Assembly: GCA_023091735.1 (NCBI GenBank)
Contig: JALKBU010000762.1
Location: 1-25,612 of the forward strand
Direction of reading: 5' to 3'
DNA: 25,612 nt
DNA from: Trichomonas tenax
Taxonomy: Eukaryota; Parabasalia; Trichomonadida; Trichomonadidae
The translations under genes and the position numbers were made by a program. Under the pieces are notes generated by a model. The model ran no database searches. It saw only the letters and a list, made by a program, of their open reading frames with translations, and was not told where the DNA came from. Positions 6,566 to 15,109 of the stretch are shown in pieces. Each line of letters begins with the position of its first letter. Position 1 is the stretch's first letter.

Positions 6566-9151
6566 TTAGATAAGTGAATCGAGTTGCTCTTCAGTGATTT
6601 CATCAGCCACTTTAGTGAGCTTATTCACTGTTTTTTGAGTGTTGCATGTTGATCCGATGCATCCTTCTATTATTCGGCATTTTGTTTCCACTGGAAGCTC
6701 CTTTTCAATAACTTCTGTTGGACGGATAATGAAATCGTCATCTTCATCTTCCTCTTCGTCATTGTCATTTAAAAAATCGTTGTCGACCATTTCTTCATTG
6801 AGAATATCATTATCCTCCTCTTCTTCATCAGCATATTGATAAAAATGTGTTTCTCTTATTTCCTCTTCATCGCTTCCTTTCTCAAGGAGCTCATCAACTT
6901 TTGGGGATCCAGGAATATCAATTTTAATGCCATGAACTTCCTCTTCAGAGTTAGAATCTAATAATTTAAAAAGATCATCGCTATTGAGAATGTCTGAAGG
7001 ATCAACTTTTGTATTCTCTTCTTCCTCATCTGGATCAACATCATATTTTGATTTTGGGTCATTGTTCACTTGGATTGGAGGCGGAGGCACTGGACGAGTC
7101 TCTTTTTTTGATTCTTGATTATCATTTCTTGAATTCTCTGGGCTCAGAAAAAATTCATCCTCTTCGTCTTCCTCTTCAACAAGGCGCTTAATTACATCAA
7201 AAGGGTTTTCATCAAACTCATTAGAATTTTCTTCCTGAGGAACGTTTTCTTTTGCTTTTGGGCTTTCAACAACTTGGCATTTGTTTAATTCGTCTTTCTC
7301 GCTTGGAAACGATTCTTCCTCTTCAAAAAACAAATCATTGGCATCGATCATTCTCGGCTTTTGTGGCTCTGGAGCAACAAGTTCATTGACATCGATGATG
7401 GAAGGATTGTGATTATACAAAGAATCTTCAACAATAGAGTATTCTTCTTCCTCTTCGAATTGAGGCATATTTCCACTCAAGTCTATTTTATCTTCTTCAA
7501 AAATAAACTTGTCTGAATCGTTTTTGATGTAATCATCGTAATTAATGTTATCATCATCAATCACGATTTCGATTTCATCAGGAAATATTTCCATATTTTC
7601 TTCTTTGTATTCTTCTTTCTTTTCTTCTTTCTGTTCAGCACTTTCTTCTTCAAAGAATTCTTCATTGATTATTTGATGTGCGATATCACTGATGTTGTTT
7701 TGTTTTTCTTGTTTTGGAGGGATATCTTCCTCTTCTGCATGAACATTCTCGAAGTTGATTGGATCTGGTGTGTTTTCGTTCACACCCTTGTTTAAGTCTG
7801 TGTTGAGTCTATCGATAGTCGCATTTGATGGTCGAACGATTTTCCCAGGAATATCAGAAATGTTCTCTTCGATGCCATTTTCTTTCTTATATTCTGATAT
7901 CGAGCGCTCTTCTTCAGCTTTGATATCCTCTTCTTCATAGTAATACTCGAATCCGAGAGGATCAACAGAGCCATCAGATGACTTCTCGTTTTGAAGACTT
8001 GACAGCGAAAGTTCGTTTTCATCAACCTGTGGATCAAATAAATCAAATGAAATAGATTTTCCAATCCTAGCGATTGGTGTTGGAATGAGCTCAGGATTCT
8101 TGTTTTCTGGAGGTGACTGAATCGATCTCTTCTTTGGACTTGGTTTAATTTCTTCTTCGCTGACTTCTTCTTCAGCCATTACATCTTTGAGCATAGATTT
8201 CAATTTGTCGTCGATGATCGAATTTTGTTGAGGTCCCAAAATGCGTGGTGCAGGGGAATTGATGAATGAAATACTTCTCTTCTTTTTGATCGGTGAAACA
8301 TCAGAGTTTGGTTCAGAAACTGTTGAAACATTTTGATTATTTTTTTGAACTTCTTGTTTTATTGGAGAACCTCTAATAATCGTTGAATTGTTTGGTGAAA
8401 TACCCTGCGAGTAGTTGGATCTTGAAGGCAGCGTGTTTATTGACGATCTTCTCGGAGATCTTCTTGGTTTTGATGTATATATTCCTGATTGACTGCCGCT
8501 GGCAACCCTGCTTCTTGTCTTTGTCACCCTGTTATTCGTTTGAGATTTTGAAGAAACAAAAGATCCGGGTGCTATTGGCGTTTCATGGCCAATTTCACCA
8601 TTTCCAGCTGACATATTTTGAATTTCCGACTGTTTTTTTGACGGAGAGTAGAAATATGGCGAATCATGATTTAGATTCTCTGAATCTTGAGAATCTTTCT
8701 TTGGACTTTTTACTATAACAGCTTGTGATGGTGTCGGAACACATTGGTATAGCGTTTCTTCTGGTTTTGTTGGGCTGTATAAAGCTTGTAAAACGTTAAC
8801 TGGTCTTGGCTTAGAAGGAGAGAGATAAAGCAATGCTGTTTTGATAGTTGACGCTTTTGATGGCATAGAGACCATTGATTCGTCTAATTCTGTATTTGTC
8901 GTTTGCTTGGAGTTGTTTATTTGATCTGGTCGCTTCACTGTGTATGTTGAGATATCCACTTTCTTTGCCTTGGGATCAAAGCCAGCTGGAAGCCTCGTAC
9001 GATGATTTAAAAATGTCTGAATATCCGTTTGTTGCGTATATTTCGTCGAAACACTTTTGTTCTGTGAAGTTGTCGATAAATATGAATTCGGGGTATTTTT
9101 GACGCCGGTTTTTGAGCCAGAAACGAAATAATTCCGATTTTTAGAGTTCAT
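6566..9151 (-). CDS. Disordered acidic protein rich in SP/SPKK motifs
   Basis: An 861-residue protein from the ATG at 9151; a GTG six bases upstream is not used here. The first ~330 residues are basic and rich in Ser, Pro, Thr, Asn and Lys, with at least eight S-P-x-K/R sites (SPSKPR, SPTKPE, SPKKDS, SPSKKQ, SPRRSS, SPIKQE, SPIKKK, SPKKRS). These are CDK consensus sites, and SPKK-type motifs also bind the AT-rich minor groove. Residues ~325-820 are a Glu/Asp-rich acidic region with repeated FEEEE runs. The last ~42 residues (CRIIEGCIGSTCNTQ then a charged helix) are less biased and may be the folded or conserved part. There is no signal peptide or membrane segment. A nuclear, cell-cycle-phosphorylated chromatin protein is inference. 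It shares YSIVED (about residue 571) with the adjacent XPG-like protein. Two motifs TGACACTTTT (9152) and TGGCACTTTT (9171), 19 bp apart, abut the start. Confidence 0.85.
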   Translation of the reverse strand: MNSKNRNYFVSGSKTGVKNTPNSYLSTTSQNKSVSTKYTQQTDIQTFLNHRTRLPAGFDPKAKKVDISTYTVKRPDQINNSKQTTNTELDESMVSMPSKASTIKTALLYLSPSKPRPVNVLQALYSPTKPEETLYQCVPTPSQAVIVKSPKKDSQDSENLNHDSPYFYSPSKKQSEIQNMSAGNGEIGHETPIAPGSFVSSKSQTNNRVTKTRSRVASGSQSGIYTSKPRRSPRRSSINTLPSRSNYSQGISPNNSTIIRGSPIKQEVQKNNQNVSTVSEPNSDVSPIKKKRSISFINSPAPRILGPQQNSIIDDKLKSMLKDVMAEEEVSEEEIKPSPKKRSIQSPPENKNPELIPTPIARIGKSISFDLFDPQVDENELSLSSLQNEKSSDGSVDPLGFEYYYEEEDIKAEEERSISEYKKENGIEENISDIPGKIVRPSNATIDRLNTDLNKGVNENTPDPINFENVHAEEEDIPPKQEKQNNISDIAHQIINEEFFEEESAEQKEEKKEEYKEENMEIFPDEIEIVIDDDNINYDDYIKNDSDKFIFEEDKIDLSGNMPQFEEEEEYSIVEDSLYNHNPSIIDVNELVAPEPQKPRMIDANDLFFEEEESFPSEKDELNKCQVVESPKAKENVPQEENSNEFDENPFDVIKRLVEEEDEEDEFFLSPENSRNDNQESKKETRPVPPPPIQVNNDPKSKYDVDPDEEEENTKVDPSDILNSDDLFKLLDSNSEEEVHGIKIDIPGSPKVDELLEKGSDEEEIRETHFYQYADEEEEDNDILNEEMVDNDFLNDNDEEEDEDDDFIIRPTEVIEKELPVETKCRIIEGCIGSTCNTQKTVNKLTKVADEITEEQLDSLI

Positions 9152-9180
9152 TGACACTTTTAATCAAGATTGGCACTTTT
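9152..9180 (-). promoter_or_regulatory. Paired TGRCACTTTT elements, 19 bp apart
   Basis: TGACACTTTT at 9152-9161 and TGGCACTTTT at 9171-9180 (read on the plus strand), spaced 19 bp, directly abut the ATG of the acidic-protein gene. Read toward the gene they are AAAAGTGCCA then AAAAGTGTCA. A similar 19-bp-spaced set is upstream of the 1628-residue gene (20102) and of the Cys-rich membrane protein gene (22544). Confidence 0.4.
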
Positions 9181-9273
9181 ATTTTAACCTTTTTATGGCA
9201 AAAAATTATCATGTCATCAATATGCGGAATTATTCATTCCCTCATAACAAACATGAAGATATGACATGATTGG

Positions 9274-9394
9274 TTGATTGAAATCAATAAATCATATAAA
9301 AATTCTTCTTTTATATGATCTTATCAAAATTCTTCCTTTTTTCAAAATGAATTTCATACCGAAATGATACTTTCAAAAACATGTTGAAAGTATC
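9274..9394. repeat. Three inverted repeats between acidic-protein and XPG-like genes
   Basis: Two perfect hairpins of the same geometry, 11-bp arms around a 7-base loop, lie at 9291-9319 (ATCATATAAAA arms) and 9366-9394 (GATACTTTCAA arms). A shorter palindrome TTGATT-GA-AATCAA lies at 9274-9287. All are in the 326-bp gap downstream of the XPG-like stop and upstream of the acidic-protein start. They could act as 3'-end processing or transcription-termination structures, or as regulator sites. Confidence 0.6.
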
Positions 9395-9477
9395 GATGAA
9401 GAAGTGTAAGTAGCGTATTGGTGTTTCATTGAACATCGCATAGTTGATATCAAATTACATAATAAAAAACAATTTAT

Positions 9478-11622
9478 TTAAGCAACAGGTTCAAAATCTT
9501 CATAATTTTCTTCTCCGTGATCTTTTGATTCAACTTTAGAATCTTCTTTTATACTTTTATCTTTATCATCTTCAACGATACTATATTTTTCATCATCTTC
9601 ATTTACGCTGTCGTTCTCTTCGTCATCGGCTTGATTTTGTTTATTACTTACATCAACAGATTCAAAATCATCATAATTTTCTTCATTTTTATTATCTTTG
9701 TGCCTTTGGGAACTAAAAGCACTATCATTATCAGAAACAGCTTGCGAAGATGATGAAGACGAAGAAATTAGAAACTCATGAGGAGCATAGTATGAAGGGG
9801 GCCTTAATACATCATCACTGGATGGCTCAGAAGTATCATCACTTCTTTCTATTCTCCTTAGAATAGCACTTTCTCTTCTGATACTAATTCTAACTTCTCG
9901 AGGAATACTTGCTATTAGTTCGCTAACCGCATAATCTTCCTGTGTTTCTTTTGGTGTAACGTTGGGAGCAGCATTTGTTGACTCTACTGGTTGTTCATCT
10001 TCTGAATCAGATAGAAAGTTGACATTAACAGAAGGAACGGCGTTATGATCCTTGACATATTTCTCGAAGAACTCAAAAAATGGTTGCAAGTTCAATGGAA
10101 TATTAACAGGATTCTCAGTCAGTTTTGTAAGCATAAAAGTATTGTTAGCACGTGTGGGCCTTTTGATAAATTCATCAACATAATTTTGAATATGTGTGAT
10201 TAAAGCATTACTGTTATTTTGAACGTATTCTATTAAAACTACACGGTCAAATAATGGCGTGTGAGCAACTGGTTTGTCATCACTGACAACAGGATTTGTA
10301 AATGCATCCAATAAATCTTGAGGAGGGAAATTTAGTGGAACAATAAGTTTTTTGACCCATTTAGATCTTGCAAACTTCGCAAGGGCACCATTTGTATTAT
10401 ATTGGGTTTGCCCACGCTGAATAACTTTAGTGAACCATTCCTTGAAATCATAAAGTCCACGATCTTCATCAGGGAATAAAGTCAATATTTGCAATCCTCT
10501 GATTGGACCAACTGTGAACAATCTCTTCTTTATATCATCGTTGTAATCACCTTCTATCATCATTGCAAGCTGCAGAAGTCTTTTTCTGGTAATTCCATAC
10601 TTAGCAAGTGAACTCAATGTGATCGAATGAGGCCTTAAAAAGATATTTCTAATCATGATCTTTGATCCGAATAAAAACGCATTATTGTCATCACTCGCTG
10701 TAGCATCGACTATATTTAATAATTCAAGGTGTGCACACTCCGCTGCTGCTTCTTCAGGGGCAGTAACATAAGGAACATCCATTGCATCTAATAAACCTTT
10801 GACTGCACGAATATGCTCAGCAGTAACATAGTTTTCAACAGCAGGAAGATAAGGATTTTCAGCAGGTATTAAAGAAACTGGTTCAAATTCATCTTTTGGA
10901 TGGTTGGAATATTTTGGAATTTCTTCTTTTTCTGCTTCCTGTGGTTTCTCATCGTCCTTGAGAAGTTCCTGGTATTCTTTTAAGAAATCAGTTGTGAACT
11001 CTTCTGTTTTAGGCTTTGGTGGTGTGATAACAATATCTTTTGGAACAGGTTCTTTTATTTCTGGTTCATTTTGGTTTGTTTTGAATATAAAAGGTGTTGA
11101 AATTTGACTTTTGTGTACTGTTGGTGATCTTTTCGCAGGAGCTGGAAGAGTTTTAACAAAATTCAGTTGAGATAATGAATACTGAAGAGGATCTGTTTCT
11201 TGAAGTATTTCTCTTCTTCTCTTTGGGCCCATTTTCTGTATTTCTTCGAGTGTTTTCGTAGCAGTTGGTTCACTATCAGAAGATTCTTGGTTTTGAGGCG
11301 CTTTTGCTGGTTCAACTACTATTGAATTCGCTGTTCGTATCAAAATAGATCTCAAACGTGTCTCGTCTTGGTCCAAAAGAGTACTGAACATTTTTTGATA
11401 TGAATGAGTACCTTGAAAAACGACAACGATATGAATGTTTTGATGCATTATTGCGAATAAGTCCTTCATTAAGTAAAATAGCCAATTTCTGCCATGATTT
11501 CCGTGAAGCATTCTATTTAAATGCGAATTTATATCGATTGCTATGCGCATTCCTGAGTAATAGCTTAAGCTCACAGGTTGTGAAGCTGTGTCTAATATCC
11601 TCCACAATCCTGGAACTCCCAT
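9478..11622 (-). CDS. XPG/Rad2-like nuclease-fold protein with degenerate active site
   Basis: A 714-residue protein. The XPG N domain is residues 1-100 (MGVPGLWRIL start, AIDINS, VVVFQG). A low-complexity spacer of ~160 residues includes MGPKRRREIL, recalling the long XPG spacer rather than FEN1 or EXO1. The XPG I domain is ~262-330 (APEEAAAECA, SDDNNAFLFG), and the H3TH region is 341-400 (GITRKRLLQLAMM, EGDY, VGPIRGLQIL). The tail ~530-714 is acidic and Ser-rich. Against FEN1 ligands, D34, E158, D179 and D233 are kept (D30, E291, D312, D359), but D86, E160 and D181 are Q70, A293 and N314. Family members cut DNA junctions in repair; this one is probably weakened or inactive and may act as a DNA-binding or scaffold factor. 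Three acidic F-E-x-V motifs (244-249, 651-656, 708-713) resemble p62/Tfb1-binding segments. AAGTGTCA lies just upstream of the ATG; the stop is TTAAAT, with the TAAA signal. Confidence 0.88.
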   Translation of the reverse strand: MGVPGLWRILDTASQPVSLSYYSGMRIAIDINSHLNRMLHGNHGRNWLFYLMKDLFAIMHQNIHIVVVFQGTHSYQKMFSTLLDQDETRLRSILIRTANSIVVEPAKAPQNQESSDSEPTATKTLEEIQKMGPKRRREILQETDPLQYSLSQLNFVKTLPAPAKRSPTVHKSQISTPFIFKTNQNEPEIKEPVPKDIVITPPKPKTEEFTTDFLKEYQELLKDDEKPQEAEKEEIPKYSNHPKDEFEPVSLIPAENPYLPAVENYVTAEHIRAVKGLLDAMDVPYVTAPEEAAAECAHLELLNIVDATASDDNNAFLFGSKIMIRNIFLRPHSITLSSLAKYGITRKRLLQLAMMIEGDYNDDIKKRLFTVGPIRGLQILTLFPDEDRGLYDFKEWFTKVIQRGQTQYNTNGALAKFARSKWVKKLIVPLNFPPQDLLDAFTNPVVSDDKPVAHTPLFDRVVLIEYVQNNSNALITHIQNYVDEFIKRPTRANNTFMLTKLTENPVNIPLNLQPFFEFFEKYVKDHNAVPSVNVNFLSDSEDEQPVESTNAAPNVTPKETQEDYAVSELIASIPREVRISIRRESAILRRIERSDDTSEPSSDDVLRPPSYYAPHEFLISSSSSSSQAVSDNDSAFSSQRHKDNKNEENYDDFESVDVSNKQNQADDEENDSVNEDDEKYSIVEDDKDKSIKEDSKVESKDHGEENYEDFEPVA

Positions 11623-12142
11623 TTCGGATTTGACACTTGTTTAGTGAAAAATTTTAAAATTTTACAAGTCAAAAAAACTTGCCAAATTCTTAAATTTACA
11701 TTTTTTTGACGAGTGGTTATTTGGCTTTTAAAAAAACTATTTTTCTCTGCTTTTAGTAAATATATCATACGTTTCATATAAAATTAATGATTATTGTGAA
11801 GTTTTCACATTTTAGGCCGAAAATTAAAAATCTCATATCGAATATCTTATAGATGTAAAGCATTTGAACTCATAATTATAACTTACATCCCAATAGCTTG
11901 CATATCCTATATATGGTTATACAAATAATTGATTATTTATATATGATATCTGAGATTTGGGCAAAAAACATGGTATTCGTCCAAAGGAAAAATATTCATT
12001 ATGTATAGGTGTTTAGTTATAAATGATTTTCATTCACCTTTCAGTGATTTCCTAATGAAATTGCTAAAAATGGTGAAAGCTAATGATTATCATCTATTTC
12101 TTTAGTTTTCGAAGAGGCACTTCCATCACAATTGATTTTTAA
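11623..12142. other. Intergenic region between divergent genes
   Basis: This is the AT-rich spacer upstream of both the minus-strand XPG-like gene and the plus-strand EGF-like ORF. It holds TGACACTT at 11631 immediately upstream of the XPG-like start and an A/T palindrome near 11650. A 10-bp inverted repeat TTTCGAAGAG (12107-12116) / CTCTTCGAAA (12150-12159) straddles the start of the next ORF. No gene is seen in it. Confidence 0.5.
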
Positions 12143-13075
12143 GTGATTTCTCTTCGAAAGCTAGGGAAAATCGATGAGTTTATTCGCTACTGCAATCATA
12201 TATTACTACTTATTACATCGTCAAAAGTCGCAAAGGGAAAAAAATATTTGAATTTTACATGTCAAATGGGCTTTATTTGTCAAACAATGACACTTTTCAG
12301 AATGCTATTAAATCTTCATTTCAACAGAATTCACAGATTTCAGAACATATTAACATCAAAAATCACACTAAATTCAGCGAAGTTGGCCTGTGTTGGAAAT
12401 AATACAGAGTTAGATGAAGATTTTAACATTTGTGTATGCAAAAAAGGATTTATTGGCAACGCTGAAAACGGCGGAAGTTGCTACAAATGCGACATGAAGT
12501 GCCACAATGATGCCCGTTGTACAGGAATGAACACATGTACTTGTAATTCGGGTCTTTATGGCGACGGTGTTAAAGTTTGCGACTATCCGCGACCGGTTTT
12601 GCACACTGTGCACCCTGTTAAATGCGATGACATTATTTCATTTATAACATTCTCTTTCACTCCTTCAGCCAATTTCAATACTTCGAAACCTTATTGCAGA
12701 ATCGGTCCTTCTATCTCTGTTCCTAGCGAATACAACGGCACGCACGCTGTGTGCAACTGTCCGCCTTTGTTTAAAGGAAAATACATTTTCGAAATTTCAT
12801 ATGATAAGAAATATTGGTCAAAGCAGAATTTCACGATTACGTATCCAACAGATAGAAGCAGTTCTCCATTAGTTTTCGTTTCTACAATGAATTTCCTTAT
12901 TATTGCAATAATTGTTTATTTCATCATTTGGTGTGTTAAGAACATAGCATGGAACAATGGAGATGATGCGGATCAGATACTTCCTTTGAATAAATGGCAT
13001 ATGAGCCAAATTCAACACGATACAGCTGATGAAGGAAATATTTTCAAATTCATTCTTAATATTCTTATTAATTAA
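12143..13075 (+). CDS. EGF-like single-pass membrane protein ORF, 5' end uncertain
   Basis: A 310-codon frame that starts with GTG, with an in-frame stop immediately upstream and no early ATG or signal peptide, so the true N-terminus is missing, differently placed or frameshifted. Residues 1-80 look unlike the rest. Residues 83-146 hold two Cys-rich EGF-like units (CVCKKGFIGNAENGGSCYKC; CTCNSGLYGDGVKVC). Residues 149-234 are a beta-rich segment beginning PRPVLHTVHPVKC, suggestive of an IPT/TIG-like or other immunoglobulin-like domain. A single membrane segment lies at ~244-265 (FLIIAIIVYFIIW), followed by a ~45-residue cytoplasmic tail. It resembles the C-terminal end of a type I surface protein of the kind expanded in trichomonads. 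It may be a 5'-truncated pseudogene; the intact EGF-to-tail frame argues that any damage is recent. The ligand and function are unknown. Confidence 0.55.
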   Translation: MISLRKLGKIDEFIRYCNHILLLITSSKVAKGKKYLNFTCQMGFICQTMTLFRMLLNLHFNRIHRFQNILTSKITLNSAKLACVGNNTELDEDFNICVCKKGFIGNAENGGSCYKCDMKCHNDARCTGMNTCTCNSGLYGDGVKVCDYPRPVLHTVHPVKCDDIISFITFSFTPSANFNTSKPYCRIGPSISVPSEYNGTHAVCNCPPLFKGKYIFEISYDKKYWSKQNFTITYPTDRSSSPLVFVSTMNFLIIAIIVYFIIWCVKNIAWNNGDDADQILPLNKWHMSQIQHDTADEGNIFKFILNILIN

Positions 13076-13202
13076 GCTCACTATAGTTTGTATATAAATT
13101 GTTTAGTATATTTTTGTAAATTATTGATATTTTTTGAAATCACAAATTTAATTTTCATTAAAAAGAATATAAATACCGCATTTAAGCAATGATGACTGTC
13201 TT

Positions 13203-14093
13203 TCATGAAACATCTTGTCCATCATCACGTGACTCAAATGTCAAAGATGTTCTGGAAGCTGATGTTATTGTCGTTGTTGAAGAAGAAGTAACTGGATGAG
13301 ACTGTTCCTCCAACTTATATTCATCATTCTTTGGCTTTCTGCAGAACTTTAGCTAAACAAAAACAGCGATTATTGCTGCAAGAATGAGAATAACAAAGAT
13401 AACAACCAAAACAATAACCAAAGCCTTCTTCTTCTGTGCTTCAGCACCACCTTGTGGGCCGGTTGATGTTCTTCCGAACTGCTTATCGAATGCAGCATCA
13501 GAGATATCAGAGTCGCAATCAGTAGTGTATATGGAATACTTGTAAATTGTTCTGTCCTTGTGTTCAAGCTCGACATCGATTTGCATAATTGCTTTGAATT
13601 CTGGTGTATCTGGCTTGAATATAGTTCCAAACCATCCTTCAAATTGTTTGTAGTCGTATGCATACGATATTTTTCCTTGAACGAAATGAACTAATTTAAA
13701 AGGATTTCCATTAAGTTTAATTGAAATGTTTGGTGACATTCCGGGATGAACTGGAGTTATTATTTGGAATATGTGCGTCATTAGCTTAAGATCAACAGGC
13801 CCTGGAAGTGGCCAAGCTGTGAATCTAGGTTCCTCTTGTGCGTGCTTGAACATTCCCATGATTTTCATCACAGTAACTTTTCCAATTCCTCAAGCAGAAA
13901 CTGTCGATAAATTATTATTAAGAAGTTGCATTTTTGCTCTGTGGAATCTGCTAAATTGAGTTTCGTCATTGTTTGTCATTAAATTGAGAAGAATAACACA
14001 GAAAAATTGAAAAGAACCGAAAGTACTCAGTTTCCTATCCCCAGACACTAATTTAATAAATTTTTCAAATTTAGCGCAAAAAGGAGTCATCAT
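13203..14093 (-). pseudogene. Single-pass membrane protein gene with two in-frame stops
   Basis: One frame runs from ATG at 14093 (MMTPFCAKFEKF) to TGA at 13203-13205, broken by TGA at 13890-13892 and TAG at 13353-13355. After the first stop the frame carries a beta-rich ectodomain-like segment (TAWPLPGPVDLKL; SYAYDYKQFEGWFG), then a linker and a strong membrane segment (ALVIVLVVIFVILILAA). The TAG falls just after the membrane segment. The sequence beyond it reads as a natural tail: LKFCRKPK stop-transfer charge followed by a Ser/Thr-rich stretch ending DDGQDVS. Composition on both sides of each stop is consistent, so these are most simply nonsense mutations in a former surface protein of ~295 residues. 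No family was recognised. The piece between the stops could still be translated alone (172 codons), but it would lack a start region and the tail. Confidence 0.65.
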
Positions 14094-15109
14094 TATTTTT
14101 GGGAGAAAAACACACAGAACTTATGTGTGAACACTTGGAATACTTTTTTTTGGAAAAAAGCTAAAAAGCATATTTGTGATAAGATTTACTTATTTATCAT
14201 CGACAACAACATATTTTACGTTATAAAAATGCTATACAATGGGAATATAATACATTATAATGAGTAAAGCACATCATGGCAAATCAATGTTTTTGATGCA
14301 AGATATATCTAATATTTTAATGAAATATAGACTTTGTTAGCTAATTCTTTAATATATCATGCACAACATGATTTTGTACATTGAGGTTCAATAACTTAGC
14401 AAAAAGTTAATCCAGTGAGTTAAAAAAACGAGTTTCGCCGACTTTGCGTATCAATTTTAGACAAGCTGATATGCATATGAATTTTACATATGCATATGGA
14501 AACCTATATGCATATAGAATTCTGTATGCATATGAAATCCCATATGCATATAAAACCTATATGCATATGGAGGCCGGAAATGCATATAGGTCACCTAGTT
14601 GCAAACCAAAAAAAAAATGCACAAGAATCTAATAACTATTTTATTGGAAATTCTAATCAAAAAAATTGACAGTACTCTCAGAATAAACCGAAAAAGTACA
14701 TTCAAAATATTTATATCAACATCATAAAAGTGATAAATTTCTCTTCGAAATTCTTAATTTTTTGGCAATAAGAAGGAAACTTTCATTCCATTCTCTCCGA
14801 ATATACATTTCATACATGGAAACGCAAAAATATTTGAATTTTAATGATTTTATACACTTCGTTTTGACAAAAGACCCTTTACTTGTCAAAATCATAATGA
14901 TATATCTACTTCAAATTGCGAAACATTTCGCTTATTGTTCCCTTTGTTCCTTACAGGGAGTTATCTATATCTTTCGCTATGGTTTTCTTCTACCAAATTT
15001 GAAATATTAGAGATTCACTTCTGTATCTAATTTTGGAATTTCATGATATAGCTTGTGATAGTAAATCATTATCAATACATATTTATTCTTTATTTCATGT
15101 GATATTAAT
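14094..15109. other. Intergenic region with ATGCAT repeat array
   Basis: About 1 kb between the membrane-protein pseudogene and the 3' end of the large secreted-protein gene. It contains the ATGCAT array at 14471-14585, described separately. Elsewhere it is AT-rich with no ATG-initiated coding frame that I can support. Confidence 0.5.
14465..14592. repeat. Seven-unit 18-bp array centred on ATGCAT
   Basis: ATGCAT occurs at 14471, 14490, 14508, 14526, 14544, 14561 and 14580, spacings of 19, 18, 18, 18, 17 and 19 bp. Most copies are embedded in the longer palindrome ATATGCATAT or CATATGCATATG. The spacer bases vary, and the palindromic core is what is conserved. In one frame the array reads as a hexapeptide repeat (xxYAYx), but that frame has no domain or ATG-supported context. 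It lies ~380 bp upstream of the membrane-protein pseudogene start. Confidence 0.8.

Noticed and set aside
13353..13871. Stand-alone 172-codon membrane protein
   Set aside because: Frame continuity before the TGA and after the TAG shows it is the middle of a longer broken gene.
4887..13892. TGA read as a sense codon (Trp or selenocysteine)
   Set aside because: The 1628-residue gene ends at TGA and kinase copy 1 ends at the homologous position with TGA, so TGA is a stop here; other broken frames carry TAG and TAA as well.
12143..14093. The EGF-like ORF and the membrane pseudogene as halves of one gene
   Set aside because: They lie on opposite strands and each has its own membrane segment and tail, so they are separate genes.
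14465..14592. CRISPR-like array
   Set aside because: Units are 18 bp with palindromic core and no unique spacers of CRISPR length; the DNA is eukaryotic in character.
14444..14632. Hexapeptide-repeat protein across the ATGCAT array
   Set aside because: The frame is a by-product of an 18-bp repeat, with no ATG-supported context, domain or promoter.
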